Shown: in pieces, positions 24,290-36,308 of the stretch
How the letters are laid out: each line of letters begins with the position of its first letter
How positions within the stretch are numbered: position 1 is the first letter of the stretch
Source: Pisolithus tinctorius
Lineage: Eukaryota > Basidiomycota > Agaricomycetes > Boletales > Pisolithaceae
Assembly (NCBI GenBank): GCA_024663395.1
Contig: JANFAH010000031.1
Coordinates: 372,001-436,000 of the forward strand
Length of the DNA stretch: 64,000 nt
Reading direction: 5' to 3'
Made by a program: the position numbers and the translations under genes
The notes under the pieces: model-generated
Databases searched by the model: none
What the model was told of the DNA's origin: nothing
The model's input: the letters and a program-made list of their open reading frames with translations, nothing else

Positions 24290-27035
24290 ACATCAAAATG
24301 ATTTCGGAACGGGACGTTCGCCGTCTCCATGCAAGTTGCAACCATCAAATGGTCCTAGTGCTCGGATTGGCGGAACTTGGTGTGCAATCATTTCTAGTCC
24401 TGAGTGAGTTCATGCCACACAGCAACATTATTGTCATGGAATGGGCGCTCATTGTAATCTGTGCAGCACTGCCAAGCGTGCAATGTTCCTATTTTACCTT
24501 CGCGTTGTTGCAATCGGCCATTGGTATCAGCTTGCCCTCCTCTGTCCTCCTACACTGTCCTCTCTATCTTTCCCTCTCTATAATCCACCCAACTTAAAGG
24601 TTTCGTCACGTTTCCCCCCACAGCCTAGATATGTAGGCTATTTTTGTTTTCAAGTGCTTGTCCAACTGAATCCTTGCACCGACCCGTTGTTCTTGGCTCC
24701 AACGTAGTTCAAGGAATGACTGAAAGCACCCAAACCACACGAACTGCGGATTTGGCACGTCCTACTGCCCCAGCGCATGCAGATCGGACAACTACTAAGT
24801 CACAGCAAAGCTTAGTGCTGGACAGAACCCCACTATCATCCCCACCCAACGTCATTTCTGGCCAAGGACCGCCTCCTTTCCAAAAGTACCAACAGGAAAC
24901 CAACAAAGCAGAGGAGTCTGATAATGCGACCCACTATGCCGGAAATTCACCTGGTGGGACTAGATTGCGGAGCTTGTCCAACATCACTACACACTGTCGG
25001 TCAACTAACCCCGTGAACCCACAGAAGTCGAGGTTAGCCGTTTTTCTCTTTTTCCGTCAGTGTATTAAAGATGCGTAGTAGTTCGACATCTCCTGCTGAT
25101 ATAGCTCACTGGACCAACAGCCTCGTGCACTACACCCCTGTTCCCCCACCCCGACCAAAACAATCGCTGATCGTATACCAACCGTATGCTATGCCTATCT
25201 TTCTATGACAACTGCAGCATTGTCTGATACTTTGGTATCCATTAAGGATCGATCCTGAGCCACCATCCCTACCTCCATTGGTGCTGGTACGGATTTTTAC
25301 TGGTGACAGTATCTACTCACACACTCACCTTTCAAACACATTAGGAACCATCTACTTTAGATGGCCTCCTTCCTCAGAAATCGCCAGTACTCCAGCCGCT
25401 CCCGGATATCCCAGAATTGGTAGGTTTTATTGGGTTGTTGAGTTCCAGAGTTAAGTATTCTGCGTAGCCTGGTCTCGATTTTCCCTGGATGTTGAGGGTT
25501 GATACCGAGCTACAGCAGTTCGGGGACTTATATGACTCTCCCTCCACTGTACACGTGAGTTTTATTTCGCACATTTTCGTGACAATGACTCTTCAATGCT
25601 GAGATATAGGACTTTATTGATGTACTGGACGATGGCATTCGCTCATCGAGAAGTACTTCTAGTGACTCTGACGATTCGCGGACGGATACCTTGTCTTCGG
25701 AAAGCACGAAGTCTCTAATGGACGTAAGCCATATATCTGACAACTTTATGTGGAAATGCATTCAGTTTTTGGCTGTCCAGCTACCTGCCGCTGGCTGGCC
25801 GTCATCAAAGTACATCCTCGACATGGAAGATGGGTCGGAACCAATTAGCAAATCAATCGCCGAGAAAGCAAGTTTGATGGAGCTTATGTCTACACATTAG
25901 CCCGGTGTGTCCCCCGATCTACCGCAAAGACATTACAAGTTCCTAGCGGTAATAAGTGGTCCATTCCGCAAGATAGAACGCGTTGCGCGTGCTTATGCTC
26001 AACCAGTGAATATATCTCTCCTTGGCTCACTATTCGTCTAATCCTGATCTTTGAAGACTGTCGTTCCGCTGTCTTCTCAGACCCCTAAAACAGAAAACCG
26101 ACAGTATGATATCGTCGTTGACCTACCTGACTATGTATCTCTTGCAACAAGCGAGTACAACGTCGGTTTCGTATGTTGCTGGCGACAAAACAGTTCGTGA
26201 ATTTCGTTATTATCTTCATTCTTATGGCACCTGAGATTGGTACTTTCGTTTGGTTTCGATACTTACATGTCTTGTGCGGCATTTCTTCTTCCGAGGGTTA
26301 TACACTGAGGGATTTTTTTATGAAGTACATCACTACCATCGGCAAGGGCAAGCCGTCGTGTATTAAATATCTGTAGTATCATCATCATCATTCAAAATAT
26401 TCATCGTGAATGCGCCACCTTCCTGCTTCTTGCAACACGAAATGCAATATTCAGCAAATGGCCCTATAAAGTAGGGTTCGGGGAACTACTTTAGCAGTAT
26501 TCGGTACCCGTTTCTTCTCCAAAGGTTGTCCCGTCTTGCGCTACTACACCGTGACACAAAATCTGAGGATTCCGTGCGACGCAAAGTGAAGGTGAACCAG
26601 ACAAAAATACGGTCGTTATCTAAAAAGAGAGTCATTGCCACGAACCAAAAGATGAGACCATCCAACTGTGGTCTGTTCTGTTCGCCACCCATTCGGTGAG
26701 AATGTAACATACCGACTGAACCGGCATGTTTTTATCATTGAAAAGGGTACCCCTTCGGCGACAAAGTGGGAATCCTAGTGCTTAGGAGGGAGTATATGGT
26801 AAAGGCAATGGAAAGTTGCCAAGGGAATCTAGAGCTCAGTGAGTGCGAGTGTTGGTTGGGGCACCGCGGGACAGGGGTATCGATGTTCCGTTTAGCGACG
26901 TTTGAAGCCCAAGAGCCAAGGCGTGCATTGAAAGCAAGTCATTTCGAACTATGTCCCGGAGTCCAGACTGCCAGTACTCAAAGACATCGTTCGAAAGGAC
27001 ATCGCAAATAAACTGACTTGTGCTGAGCATGAAGA
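24290..27035 (+). repeat. Segmental unit B (direct copy 2, ~2.7 kb)
   Basis: Second tandem copy, starting where unit A ends. Its right boundary is near the AAATAAACTGACTT(C/G)TGC block (27008-27023), which also closes unit A at 24242-24257. B is longer than A mainly because A has lost middle exons. Confidence 0.85.
24716..26200 (+). CDS. Family member B: hydrophilic protein of unknown function
   Basis: ATG at 24716 (MTESTQTTRTADLARPTAPA). Exon blocks in order: NVISGQGPPPFQKYQQETNK with SPGGTRLRSL; IAHWTNSLVHYTPVPPPRPK; EPPSLPPLVL; LDGLLPQKSPVLQPLPDIPE; LDFPWMLRVDTELQQFGDLY with SPSTVH; a Ser/Asp-rich block ending KSLMD; LPAAGWPSSKYILDMEDGSE; and a terminal block ending LATSEYNVGFVCCWRQNSS-stop at 26200. 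Introns are short GT-AG. A deletion near 25890 relative to A and C creates an in-frame TAG unless an intron removes it, so intactness is uncertain. Confidence 0.45.
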
Positions 27036-27162
27036 CTCTGTGGAGAGCGTGACCGTCGTGCGTGGGAACGGCCTGAAAAGGCAATGCCAGCAAAGCGCAA
27101 GTTCACGCCCACCCAGTGGACCCTGGAACTGCGCAGTGCCAGACAAGGTTGCTCTGGGTCAA

Positions 27163-28368
27163 ATGACAACCCGATGTGTGTGGAAACTAGGCCACTTGCT
27201 GTTGGCAACAATCTTTACCTTTGCCGTCTTTGCCTACGCTGATGAAAAGCCATGTACACTTCACTCTGGGGGTAAATACTACGACATCACCCCTCTCAAG
27301 TCAAGGTGCGCCATGCTGTCGCCTGTTAGATGCACCGCACACCCAAGTGCATCACAGCAAAGACTACCAGTTCGAGATAGATGCCGGACGGAAATTCTAC
27401 CTTAATGTCTGTAAAGGTGTGGCCACCGACCCATGGAATACCGGCGTTTCTGAGGATGAGGGGGATATCGCTGGACTGATACGACGAGACCATGGAGACT
27501 TTGTCATCGGGTGAGTCATTCGGAAATCGCATGCACTGCTAGTGTGAAGTAGTCTTGTCCAAGGATCGTGAATACAACCCTGGAGATGGTAGAGGGAGGC
27601 TTGATGCTTCGACAATCCAATGGATCGCCTTGCAAGGATATGGATAACGTCCGTGGAAGCTCTTCAATCCGTTTCATATGTGATACCTCTGTATTCGCGG
27701 CAGGTACGATGATCATGTTGCTCACTTCGATGCACCCGGGACTGATGTGGTATTATAGGTAACCCTGTCGTTATCGATACATTCCCTCCCAATTCCGAAG
27801 ACGCTTGTCACTACGAGCTCGAATGGAGGACACTTGTGAGTGGGAATCCGGCTACTTCTTCAGGGATCATGTCCAAATCTTTCTAGTTTGCTTGCCCGAC
27901 AGGGGAGCGAGGCGTCCTATCCGGACTATTCGTCTCGTGTATTATCACGTATGTCCCAAAAAATACCCTGTTTACCACGACTAAGCGTTTGAATACTGCA
28001 GTGCCATGATCCTCTTTATGTTGTACATGGTCGCCAGCACACTATACAACTACTTCGTGCTCCGTTTGCGCGGCCCTCAACTCCTGCCCAAGTTCACGCT
28101 CCAGCATGCACACGAAATTCTTGACGTATCCTATGAATTCTTCAAGTCACTGTTGTATCGGGATTCATGGCAGAGTAGGCGGCGTCGAGATGTAAATTCT
28201 GCCTCGCATCACTGGACCTCCAGGGAGGAAGAAGAAGCCATGTTTACCGCTGACTCCCTTGAATCGGGTGGGGAAGGCGCACCTCCGGTCCGTAGCATGG
28301 ACGATTCCGGAGAAGCTGGACCGCAGAGCGGCAGAGAAGGAGAAGGAGATAGGGTTTCTCGACTGTAG
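27163..28368 (+). CDS. MRH-domain type I membrane protein (ATG27 / mannose-6-phosphate receptor-like)
   Basis: ATG at 27163. The signal peptide is HLLLATIFTFAVFAYA. The lumenal MRH-type domain contains CTLHSGGKYYDITPLKS, KDYQFEIDAGRKFYLNVCKG, DIAGLIRRDHGDFVIG, NTTLEMV, NGSPC and SSSIRFICDTSVFAAG, then ACHYELEWRTL-type sequence. A membrane helix (GLFVSCIITAMILFMLYMVA) is followed by an acidic cytosolic tail ending DRVSRL-stop. Exons are 27163-27305, 27358-27510, 27564-27703, 27759-27835, 27903-27948 and from about 28003. Family members sort glycoproteins or act in Golgi/vacuole/autophagy traffic. The junction between 27835 and 27903 does not keep phase with standard splice sites; a tiny exon or a 1-base lesion is possible. 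The start lies just beyond segmental unit B. Confidence 0.75.
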
Positions 28369-28499
28369 ATGATGATGATGTGTTAGTTTCGTAGTCTCCA
28401 TTCTACGTACCAGTTGGATTTACCCGATTGCCAATTTCCAATTCCGCGGCCCTAGTACCCGTAGCGTTTGGAGCTTGGCCTGTAATTCAACGAGCAACT

Positions 28500-29295
28500 A
28501 TGCGACTATCTCACTTGTTTGTCTTCGCACTACCCTTCCTTGCTTCCGCCTCTTTGGACGAACAGTCCATAGTCTCATCTCCACCAAATATGCAGAGCCA
28601 GCAAAGCGGGTTGGATGAGGATTACACTCCCATGACTCGCCCACAACCAACGCTCGCCGACCTGCTCACCATAGAGCCATCAGCGAGCATTTACTATTCG
28701 TACGCCAGGGAGACCGAACTGTCGCTGGATTTCGACACTGGAGATCAGTACCTCACACTGTTGGTGCCGACGAACAGGGCTGTTATGGCACTGGCCAGAA
28801 AACCGTAAGTAGGATTTCATTTTGGCATTGGACAAACTCGGTGTACTCAGGAGTCATGATATTGCCGTAGACATCAAGGGCCGCCTTCCACTGTGCCCAT
28901 CATTGAGCTTTCTGAGCAACAATTCGACGAACAATCGAAGCGTAATGTTTACCGTTGGGTCTCAGCACATATCATCCCCGTAAGATTCCATGTGTAGCTC
29001 TGTGCTTGCGACCGTAGAGCTAACCAACCGTCAGTCTCGCATCTCTCTCTCGAATGTCCCCGTGACATATGACACTTTACTCGAGGGTAAATCCGTCACT
29101 CTCATCCCAACCTCGAAGACTGGGCAAGGTTCCCCAAACTGGTCACGAGTCACGCTTGAAGATGGGTCTAAGATCATCAGTGTGAAAGAGGTTGGTTCTC
29201 GCTTCAGATATTGATATCATGGTTTGGTCTGACGGGATTCATAGGCGATGAATGGAGTGCTTTATCTCATCGATGGTACCGTTGATCCTTATTGA
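28500..29295 (+). CDS. Secreted fasciclin (FAS1)-domain protein
   Basis: ATG at 28500. The signal peptide is MRLSHLFVFALPFLASASL. One FAS1-like domain follows: TLADLLTIEPSASIYYSYA, YLTLLVPTNRAVMALARKP, NVYRWVSAHIIP (H1-type HxI motif), VTYDTLLEGKSVTLIPTS, and NGVLYLIDGTVDPY-stop (the typical 'NGxxxxIDxVL' end). Exons are 28500-28805, then from 28871, from about 29024, and from 29245 to 29295. The introns are GT-AG and keep frame. No GPI signal or second FAS1 domain is seen. Probable role is adhesion or cell-surface interaction, inferred from family only. Confidence 0.75.
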
Positions 29296-30623
29296 AGGCG
29301 TTGTAATGTGCTGTTTTTCAATATTGTAGTTTTTACGAGTTATGGCTAACACGGGACATGTCCTCGGTGATGTAATTTTGAGACACAAAGTTTACAGGTT
29401 CTGACTATGTACTATGATCATGCAATCTCAACGACGAACAATAGCGTAACACATGAGCGAGCCGAAGGCAAAGAAAGGTAAGAAGAACACACCTAATTCC
29501 ACTGCATGTCGGAGTCTTTAGGTGCCTGACCATTGATTGGGACTCTGGACTCTCGCTGGCCAGGCAGACATAGTTCCAGTTGATTGAGCAGCGTAGCGAT
29601 CGGTACGATGACGACACAAGCCGACGGAACGACCCTTTCTCCAGTAAGTCGTCAATCTCAGATGCGATAATTTGGCAGCACCCGAAAGGGAACTCCTCGT
29701 CCGCATAAAAACCCCTGATCTGAATTATAGGGTGTCTTCGTGTCACCGTCCATCAATCTTCAACCGTACCCTATCTCAAAGCCTATGACCTGATTGGGCT
29801 ATCTTCTAGACGCAGAGAGGAGACATTGACTGGGTCGCATTCTTTTCAGTCGAGATAATGTTGGTCTATTCCGACTCCGTGCAATCTCTCAACTCGTAGA
29901 ATGCACGTCAAAGAAGCAATACTCCCGCCCGAAGGGGGGAGTGTCCTAAAATAGACGGGTTCGCCGACCGTTGCAAGTGACTAAGACATAGGTGGTTAGG
30001 CCAGCTCTCGCCATGGCTCTTGCAAAACGAGCAGTGACTTCATCGAATGGAGCAGGACGTAACACGCCCATACAGCTGCGGCGTGCAAAAGGCTGATGAA
30101 CAATCAAGAGCACACCCTAAGTGTTTTGCGGTCTTCCCTCAGGATGGACACGACGAAGATGAGAAGAAGAGGGAACTAGTGGGTCTATCATCTTATTTGT
30201 CCTCCTCGATAGTCAGAAAGAACCAACACAGGACGGCAAGTGGAGCTGTGGCTGACGGTCCTTTGGCAGGCTGTATTCCAGTGACAGTCATAACTCGGGT
30301 GGCGCTTTTGGTTACTGCTGTAGTTCCTGTGCTTGACCAATATATAGGTATTGAGGGTTTCTGCGGTTGTTCGTTATCTCGTTCTTCCTGGTCTCTCACC
30401 TTGCACCCAGGCCATTTACTTGCCTCGCTGTTCTCCACGTACGCTCTGTTGCACGCTCGGTCCTCACTCGCCCGGAGGTTTCTCACTTGTGAGTTTACCG
30501 AACCCTGTGGTTGAAATTGCTCTGCTCACGTTCGAATAATGAAGAAACGTCGTCTCCTCAGCAGTAGTGGGTCATTTTTGTTTTATACGTTATTTCCGTT
30601 GGTTCACTTGACGGTACAGCAAT
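29296..30623. other. Intergenic, no supported gene
   Basis: Open frames on both strands at 30047-30514 are of similar length and neither shows a domain. The rest is unremarkable. Confidence 0.35.
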
Positions 30624-30872
30624 ATGTTCACTGATTGTCCAGCAACTCCCTGTCTCTATATGGCTTCAGATGATAGTCCATGTTCAGTGCCCATCACGTG
30701 CGGCGCTGTGCCTGGACACTTAATGTCTGCGCATGGGATTGGGCTTTTGTCTCGGGATGCGGTGTTGCAATGTGGGTGGCAAGATTGCGGAAGTGCCATC
30801 CGACGACATAACCTCGTGCGTCATATACGGGAGGTTCATTTACAACATCCAAGAGATGGGACCCATTCTTGA
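30624..30872 (+). CDS. Small C2H2-like zinc-finger protein (82 aa)
   Basis: ATG at 30624. The C-terminal half reads VLQCGWQDCGSAIRRHNLVR followed by HIREVHLQHPR: a C-x4-C pair, then H-x4-H spacing, as in an atypical C2H2 finger. A weaker Cys/His cluster (ITCGAVPGHLMSAHG) precedes it. I recall very similar small proteins with an RHIREVHL motif as common in Agaricomycete genomes. Probable nucleic-acid or protein binding, otherwise unknown. No intron is needed. Confidence 0.55.
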   Translation: MFTDCPATPCLYMASDDSPCSVPITCGAVPGHLMSAHGIGLLSRDAVLQCGWQDCGSAIRRHNLVRHIREVHLQHPRDGTHS

Positions 30873-31019
30873 GAATTGCAGAGTGTGTACCGAGCGTTGC
30901 CTCTTGAGTTGTGTTTGTAGAATTATATTGCTCCCATGTCGCTTATGTAATTGTCGAGATTTTGATCTACAAAGCACAGCTGTTCTACGAGGGAGCTCGT
31001 TACAGCGGGGGGTGAGATA

Positions 31020-31390
31020 TGAGAGACATATAGCGGCGCCACCGCAATCAACCCCTTCCGGTTGTTCGGATGCGTCACGCCGCCACGGCGTCCCGGAGGA
31101 CATTCAAAATGTAAAGTCGGTTTAGTGGCACGTCCTATTGGGGAGGGAATGTTCAGCATCGGCACGCTCAACAAGTATACACGGGTAAGGTACGCACCAA
31201 CCCACGAGCAACATATAGCGGTGCCACCACAATCAACCCCTTCCATTTGTTCGAATGCATCCCGCCATCACGGCGTCCCGGAGGGCATCCAAAATGTAAG
31301 GTTGGCTGAATGATACGTCCTATTGGAGAGGGAGCGTTCAGCATCGGCACGCTCAACAAGTATACATGGTTGAGGTACGCACCAACCACG
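31020..31390. repeat. Tandem repeat, two copies, period 185 bp
   Basis: ACATATAGCGG(C/T)GCCACC occurs at 31026 and 31211. Each copy continues through AATCAACCCCTTCC, CACGGCGTCCCGGAGG, CCTATTGG(G/A)GAGGGA and ATCGGCACGCTCAACAAGTA to GGTACGCACCAACC. The second copy runs into the 3' end of the F-box gene. Confidence 0.9.
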
Positions 31391-32846
31391 GCTTGCTACT
31401 GGTCGCCCCAGAGAGAGTGATATCGTGGGTGTTATACACGCATTCCAAAATACACAAATCATTGAGCTGCTCATACACGAATAAAAACCTTTCGACTGAA
31501 AAGGGCACTGGAAAGGTTAATCGGAGCTTTGATAGACCCGCTTCTTGTCGCCGCCTAAGGCAGTTGGCCAAATTATCGATAAAGGCCTTCTTCTCCTTCT
31601 CCTCCACCTCCTCCTCCGGATATCCGATGCTAGTTAGGCCTTCAAGGTGTTGCCAGTGGAAAACCGTGCCTGGGTCCTCTGCAGAAGGAAGAATTGCAAT
31701 TGCGTCCACTCTCGAGAGTACCAAGTGACGCACACCAGGAAATGCCAAACGTAGGGACTGTGATGGGGGTTTATATCGTTGTGACCGTTGAGGCCCGGCA
31801 TGCAACTCCAGATGGTCAACGTTGCTAAATTTGCCACCAACGGCCACGAAACGGTCATGTAGAGACGGATATGCGCTGAGCTCATGACATTCAAAGTGTT
31901 TAAGTCTAGGCGCCACGATGGCGCATATCAGCGCGGCTGAGACTCCACCTCTGGATACAAACTTTTCGAGCAGAGGGAGTTGGATACTATTGGGAGGCAA
32001 TTCCTCGGAATTGGTGAAATTACCAAGACACAGAGAGGTCAGTCTCTGACAGGGCACGAATTCAAGAAGTAGCGCAGAGGTGATTTTCCAACGCAGAGAG
32101 GTCGATTCCACGGCCAGCGTCTTCACGCTAGAAGGTATCTCGCGGCCCTTTAGCATTCCAATGTCCCCAGAAATGAATATTTTTTCTATAAGGGGAGCGC
32201 GTTGAGGCTGAAGGAATGGGAGATCAAACTTTCCTGGTTCGCAGCAAGGGAAACGTTCGATCCAAACGGACGTTAACGAAGGCAGGGACAAATGATCCAA
32301 TCTTTGCAAGACCCGGAACGTTGAGGATGATACAACCGAGGATATAGTGAGGCTGCGCCAGCGTTCTGCACAAGGAACAACGAGTTCGAGCCGTCGTAGA
32401 AGCGGTCGGTCTTTGAGCGCGTAAGAATTTCTCCAAGGAGAGATTTCGATGTCCAGCGGTGATTTAGAGCTCCGCATGATGTGGGCCTCGATGCGCGCTG
32501 TGTTCCACGACGGGGACACTCTGATGGTAGTCCACAGACATGGCGAATGCAAGATCACATTTCTCCACTGTCGAGACACCTCTGCCAGCTGTCCTTTCCA
32601 ACGCACGCAACAATTCTTGTCCTCCGTACGTGGGGTTCCAAAGATTAAGATTAACTCGAAAATCCGCAAAAGAATCTCGTCGGGGAGGCGATTGATAGGG
32701 GAAACAGGCAATCGTCTGATAAGTTCCTCGAGTTTGTTCCTCTGCGAGCGAATGGCAGCGTGGACATCATTGAGCTCCGCGATGAGTCCCTGTTTTCGTT
32801 TCTCCAAAGTGACCAGCGCTGCGCGTGCCTCAGCAAATTCATCCAT
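31353..32846 (-). CDS. F-box protein with leucine-rich C-terminal region
   Basis: Uninterrupted reading frame from ATG at 32846 (MDEFAEARAALVTLEKRK). An N-terminal coiled coil (to about residue 40) precedes a classic F-box, PINRLPDEILLRIFELI (about residues 50-66). Leucine-rich irregular repeats follow, typical of basidiomycete F-box-like proteins: VLQRLDHLSLPSL, CQRLTSLCLGNF, RLKHFECHELSAYPSLHDRF and VRHLVLSRVDAI. Such proteins are substrate adaptors of SCF ubiquitin ligases; the substrate is unknown. The last roughly ten residues and the stop codon lie inside the 185-bp tandem repeat, so the C-terminus may have been set by the repeat. An open frame upstream (to 33042) could be a 5' exon, but I found no in-frame splice. 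Confidence 0.8.
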   Translation of the reverse strand: MDEFAEARAALVTLEKRKQGLIAELNDVHAAIRSQRNKLEELIRRLPVSPINRLPDEILLRIFELILIFGTPRTEDKNCCVRWKGQLAEVSRQWRNVILHSPCLWTTIRVSPSWNTARIEAHIMRSSKSPLDIEISPWRNSYALKDRPLLRRLELVVPCAERWRSLTISSVVSSSTFRVLQRLDHLSLPSLTSVWIERFPCCEPGKFDLPFLQPQRAPLIEKIFISGDIGMLKGREIPSSVKTLAVESTSLRWKITSALLLEFVPCQRLTSLCLGNFTNSEELPPNSIQLPLLEKFVSRGGVSAALICAIVAPRLKHFECHELSAYPSLHDRFVAVGGKFSNVDHLELHAGPQRSQRYKPPSQSLRLAFPGVRHLVLSRVDAIAILPSAEDPGTVFHWQHLEGLTSIGYPEEEVEEKEKKAFIDNLANCLRRRQEAGLSKLRLTFPVPFSVERFLFVYEQLNDLCILECVYNTHDITLSGATSSKPWLVRTSTMYTC

Positions 32847-33589
32847 GGTCAAGCTTGGATCGCGATCGCTTCAGCAGCAGTTGAATAGTGTCTGAATATC
32901 GAACGCATACCTTGGCTGCTCTATCGATCGAAGTGATACGTGATGCCAATTCGTGCGTCAGCACGTGACAGTCGGAGCGTGCGATAGGAATTTCTGTAGT
33001 TCCGACTGTTGGAACGTGAACTTGCTCGTATGTCTCCAGCATGAATTATGCATCGCTAACAATCCTGACATGGTACTTCTAGCACTATGCGTTTACTACA
33101 AGCGGATATTGCGGCGCATTTTTTCCGACTGTAAGTGGCCCTTGCAACCCCTTAGCAGCCTAAAATGCGTTCCTGAGACAAGCCCACTGTTACTCGACGT
33201 ACAACGCGCAATTTCGGCGAAAAGATAACCAGATATATTGCAAGACCTTCAAGCATTAGGCTTGTATGTAGTCTGATGACCCTGTGCTCTTGAACACTTG
33301 AGCTTGTCACAGGTCGCGCCTACTAAGATTTATAGGAATAAGGTCCGATGAAGTGGCAGAACTGTTACTCGGCATGAAACTCTAGTAACAGCCGGAACCA
33401 CGGCCTTTTGATGTCTGCAGTTGACTTAATGTGTTGACATTGTCATCGAGACCCCGCACGCTACTAGCGTCGGGCTTACACAAGTCATGGAATTACTGCT
33501 GCTCCTGATGCTTCGCGCTACTCACTGCGCACGGGCTTTCAAGATTCCCGTATTTTGGAATAATTTCCCTTTCTACGTCTGAGGACTCT
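32847..33589. other. Intergenic between F-box gene and unit C
   Basis: Contains a possible but unproven 5' exon of the F-box gene (minus-strand open frame 32839-33042). Otherwise nothing recognisable. Confidence 0.35.
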
Positions 33590-34475
33590 TGTTAACTTTC
33601 GTATGACCATAAGGCGCATTCCCTCGCTTCCGAGTGCCGGTTCGAAAAGATCTGCTTTCAATCGCGCCTTGGGTCCCAAATGTCCCTGAGCGGTGCCTCG
33701 AGAAGCTCCCATTTTCGTCTGCTCCATGCCAGGCTACGTACCGACAAATCAATGCTCGCGCTTGGCGACCTTCCGCTCCAGACCGCCTCCTAGACATGCA
33801 GTCCCACGATGATTACCAGATATCCCACATTTTCACCTTGAAAGTTCTAAGGCCTCCCTTCGCTACCAGAGGGGTACTTTCTCAGTGATAAAAACCTGCA
33901 GGCTTCACCAAATGGGTGGCGCACCTGTCCAAAACAAAACTGCCGCCATTTAATTGAGTTCTGATGTGATATTGTAGTTGTTCGGTCGTTGATCAGTCTC
34001 ATTCTTTAGCTCGCAGCAATGATTCATTTTCTGCCTAACGATCGTGCATATGTATGGCTCACCTTTCCTTTGCGTGGCGCGGAACCCACAGACCTTGTTA
34101 CAAAGTCTCCGAGCAGCGGGAGGCGAGATGAATATGCACCCTGCGCAGTGGTAGTCCGGGTCCCACCGAGTAGAAAGGAAACTTGGCGAATTCCCTCTGG
34201 AGAAGATATGGATGTCAAATGCTGCTGAAGTGGCTCCTTGGGCCCTAGTTTACAGGGCCACTTGCTGACTATTGCATCTTGTGTTGCGAGAAGCAGGAAG
34301 GCGGCGTACTCACATGTGAATACAACGATGATACTACAAATATTTAATACACGACGTCTTGCCCCTGCCGGTGGGACGTTTAAGTATCAAAACTAGTCTG
34401 CACCCAAACAAAAGTACCAATCTCAGGTTGTCACAATGAAGGCTGTTATAAGAACGAAGACAACAATAACAATAT

Positions 34476-36029
34476 TTACGAACTGTTCCGGCATCTGCAA
34501 CATACAAAACCACCGCCGTACTCGCTTGTAGTTATAAACGATTCGTGGTCACATGGATCGGGAACGATATCACTATGTTGGATTCCTGCCCAAGGGGGCC
34601 GAGGAGTCCCAGGAACCACAGGCTTCAAACATCAGGATTAGACCAGTAATGAGCCACGAAGAGATAATAGATGTATCACCAGATCAGCCCAAGCACCCAC
34701 AAACAACTCTCCTGGCTTGGTCTTGTTGATCCAATCACGTAAAGTCGCAGGCTTCTTATGTCTCTGAGGTATATTGTGGGGTTTGACAGTTGAACTGGCC
34801 AGCATTGCAGGAGGCTAATATGTTGACATAAGTCTCAGAACATAACATAAGCTCCATAGAACTTGCGTCCTCAGGGGATTGTTCATTGGTTGGCATTGGT
34901 CCATCGCCCATTTCCAAGATGCGCTCCGATGGCAGCCGGCCAGTAGCAGGTAGCTGGATGCTCAAAGTTATATGTATAACCACAAAAAGTTGTCAGATTT
35001 ACGGCTTACGTCCATAGGAGACATGATGCTTTCCGGAGGGTTATCCGTCTGTGGATCGTCGGTATCGCTGGAAGTACTTGTCGATGAGCGAAAGTCATCA
35101 TCCAGCACATCGGCATGTTCCTATACCTCAATACTGAAAAGTCATCGTCATGGAAAAGTGCGAATTAAACTCACATGTATAGTGGAAGGGGAACTATATG
35201 CACCCTCAAACGACTTTAGCTGCGTATCAACCCCTTCCAGTCTGTCGGCCACATTCACCATCCATGGGAATTCGAGAACAGGCTACACATAATAATTAAC
35301 TGGGGACCTCAGCAACCTAACAAAACCTACCAATTCCGGGATATCCGGGAGTAGTTGGAATACTGGCGACTCCTCAGGAAGGAGGCAATCTGAGATGGAT
35401 GATCCCTGTTACATTTAAACAGTGATGCGCAGATGCCGTCACTAGTGAAAACTCGTACCAGTGTCAACGGAGGTATGAGTGGGGGCTCAGGACCGATCCT
35501 TGATGAACACCAAATTATCAGACAATGCCGTAATTGTGATAGAAGGGTAAGCGTAACATACGGTTGATATATGATCGGTGGTGGTTTCTGTCGAGGTGGG
35601 GGGATAGGGGTGTAGTGCACGAAGCTATTGGTCCAGTGGGCTATCTCAACGGAACGCATCGAATGACTACGCATGTTTAGTAAGCCAGCGGGAAAAGAGA
35701 AAAACGGCGAACCTCGACTGCTGTGAGTTTACCGAACTAGTTGACCGAGAGTGCGTAGTGGTGTTGAACAAGCTTCGCAATCTAGTCCCACCAGGTGAAT
35801 TTCCGGTGGAGTGGGTCACATTATCAGATGTGGACGTGGACTCCCCCGCTTCGTTGGTTTCCTGTTGGTACTGTTGGGAAGGAGGCAGTCCTTGGCCAGA
35901 TATGATGCTGGGCGAGGACGGTGATCCCAGGGTTCCGTCAAGCGCTAAGCTTTGTCGTGAATCTGCGTGTGCAGGTGCAATAGAAAGCTCCGAAGCCACG
36001 GTTCGTGTGGTTTGGATGCTTGCAGCCAT
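34476..36029 (-). CDS. Family member C: hydrophilic protein of unknown function (most complete copy)
   Basis: ATG at 36029 (MAASIQTTRTVASELSIAPA). Exon blocks in order: SIISGQGLPPSQQYQQETNE with SPGGTRLRSLF; VEIAHWTNSFVHYTPIPPPR; EPPLIPPLTL; SSISDCLLPEESPVFQLLPD; LEFPWMVNVADRLEGVDTQL with SPSTIH; a Ser/Asp-rich block ending IMSPMD; LPATGRLPSERILEMGDGPM; and a terminal block, SFITTSEYGGGFVCCRCRNS, ending at 34476. The intron boundaries match copy B. The region from about 34580 to 34860 has stops unless an extra intron is used. Composition (Ser, Thr, Pro, Asp, Gln) suggests disorder; the C-terminal Cys pair might be a lipidation or metal site, which is inference only. Confidence 0.5.
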
Positions 36030-36308
36030 TCCTCTGGACTACTTAGAGCCAAGGGAGATGAGTCGACAAAAGCGTTCGGATTAGGCGAGCACTTGAAGAC
36101 AAAATGGCCTATCAGCTTGCGCACTAGATGTGAATCATATGACGGGAATTTTTGGCTTCGCGTGAGAGCTGTTCAATCTTTCTTGTCGGCGCTGAGCGAA
36201 AAAGACACGAAACTTGGTAGATTATGGGAACAGGGAAGGTAGAGGGGACAGTATAGGACGACAGAAGGACAAGGTCGGGGAAAGATGCCAACAACAAGGT
36301 AATAATAC

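Noticed and set aside
33539..33797. Minus-strand open frames near the edge of unit C
   Set aside because: Arg/Gly-rich, within repeat DNA, and not conserved in units A or B.
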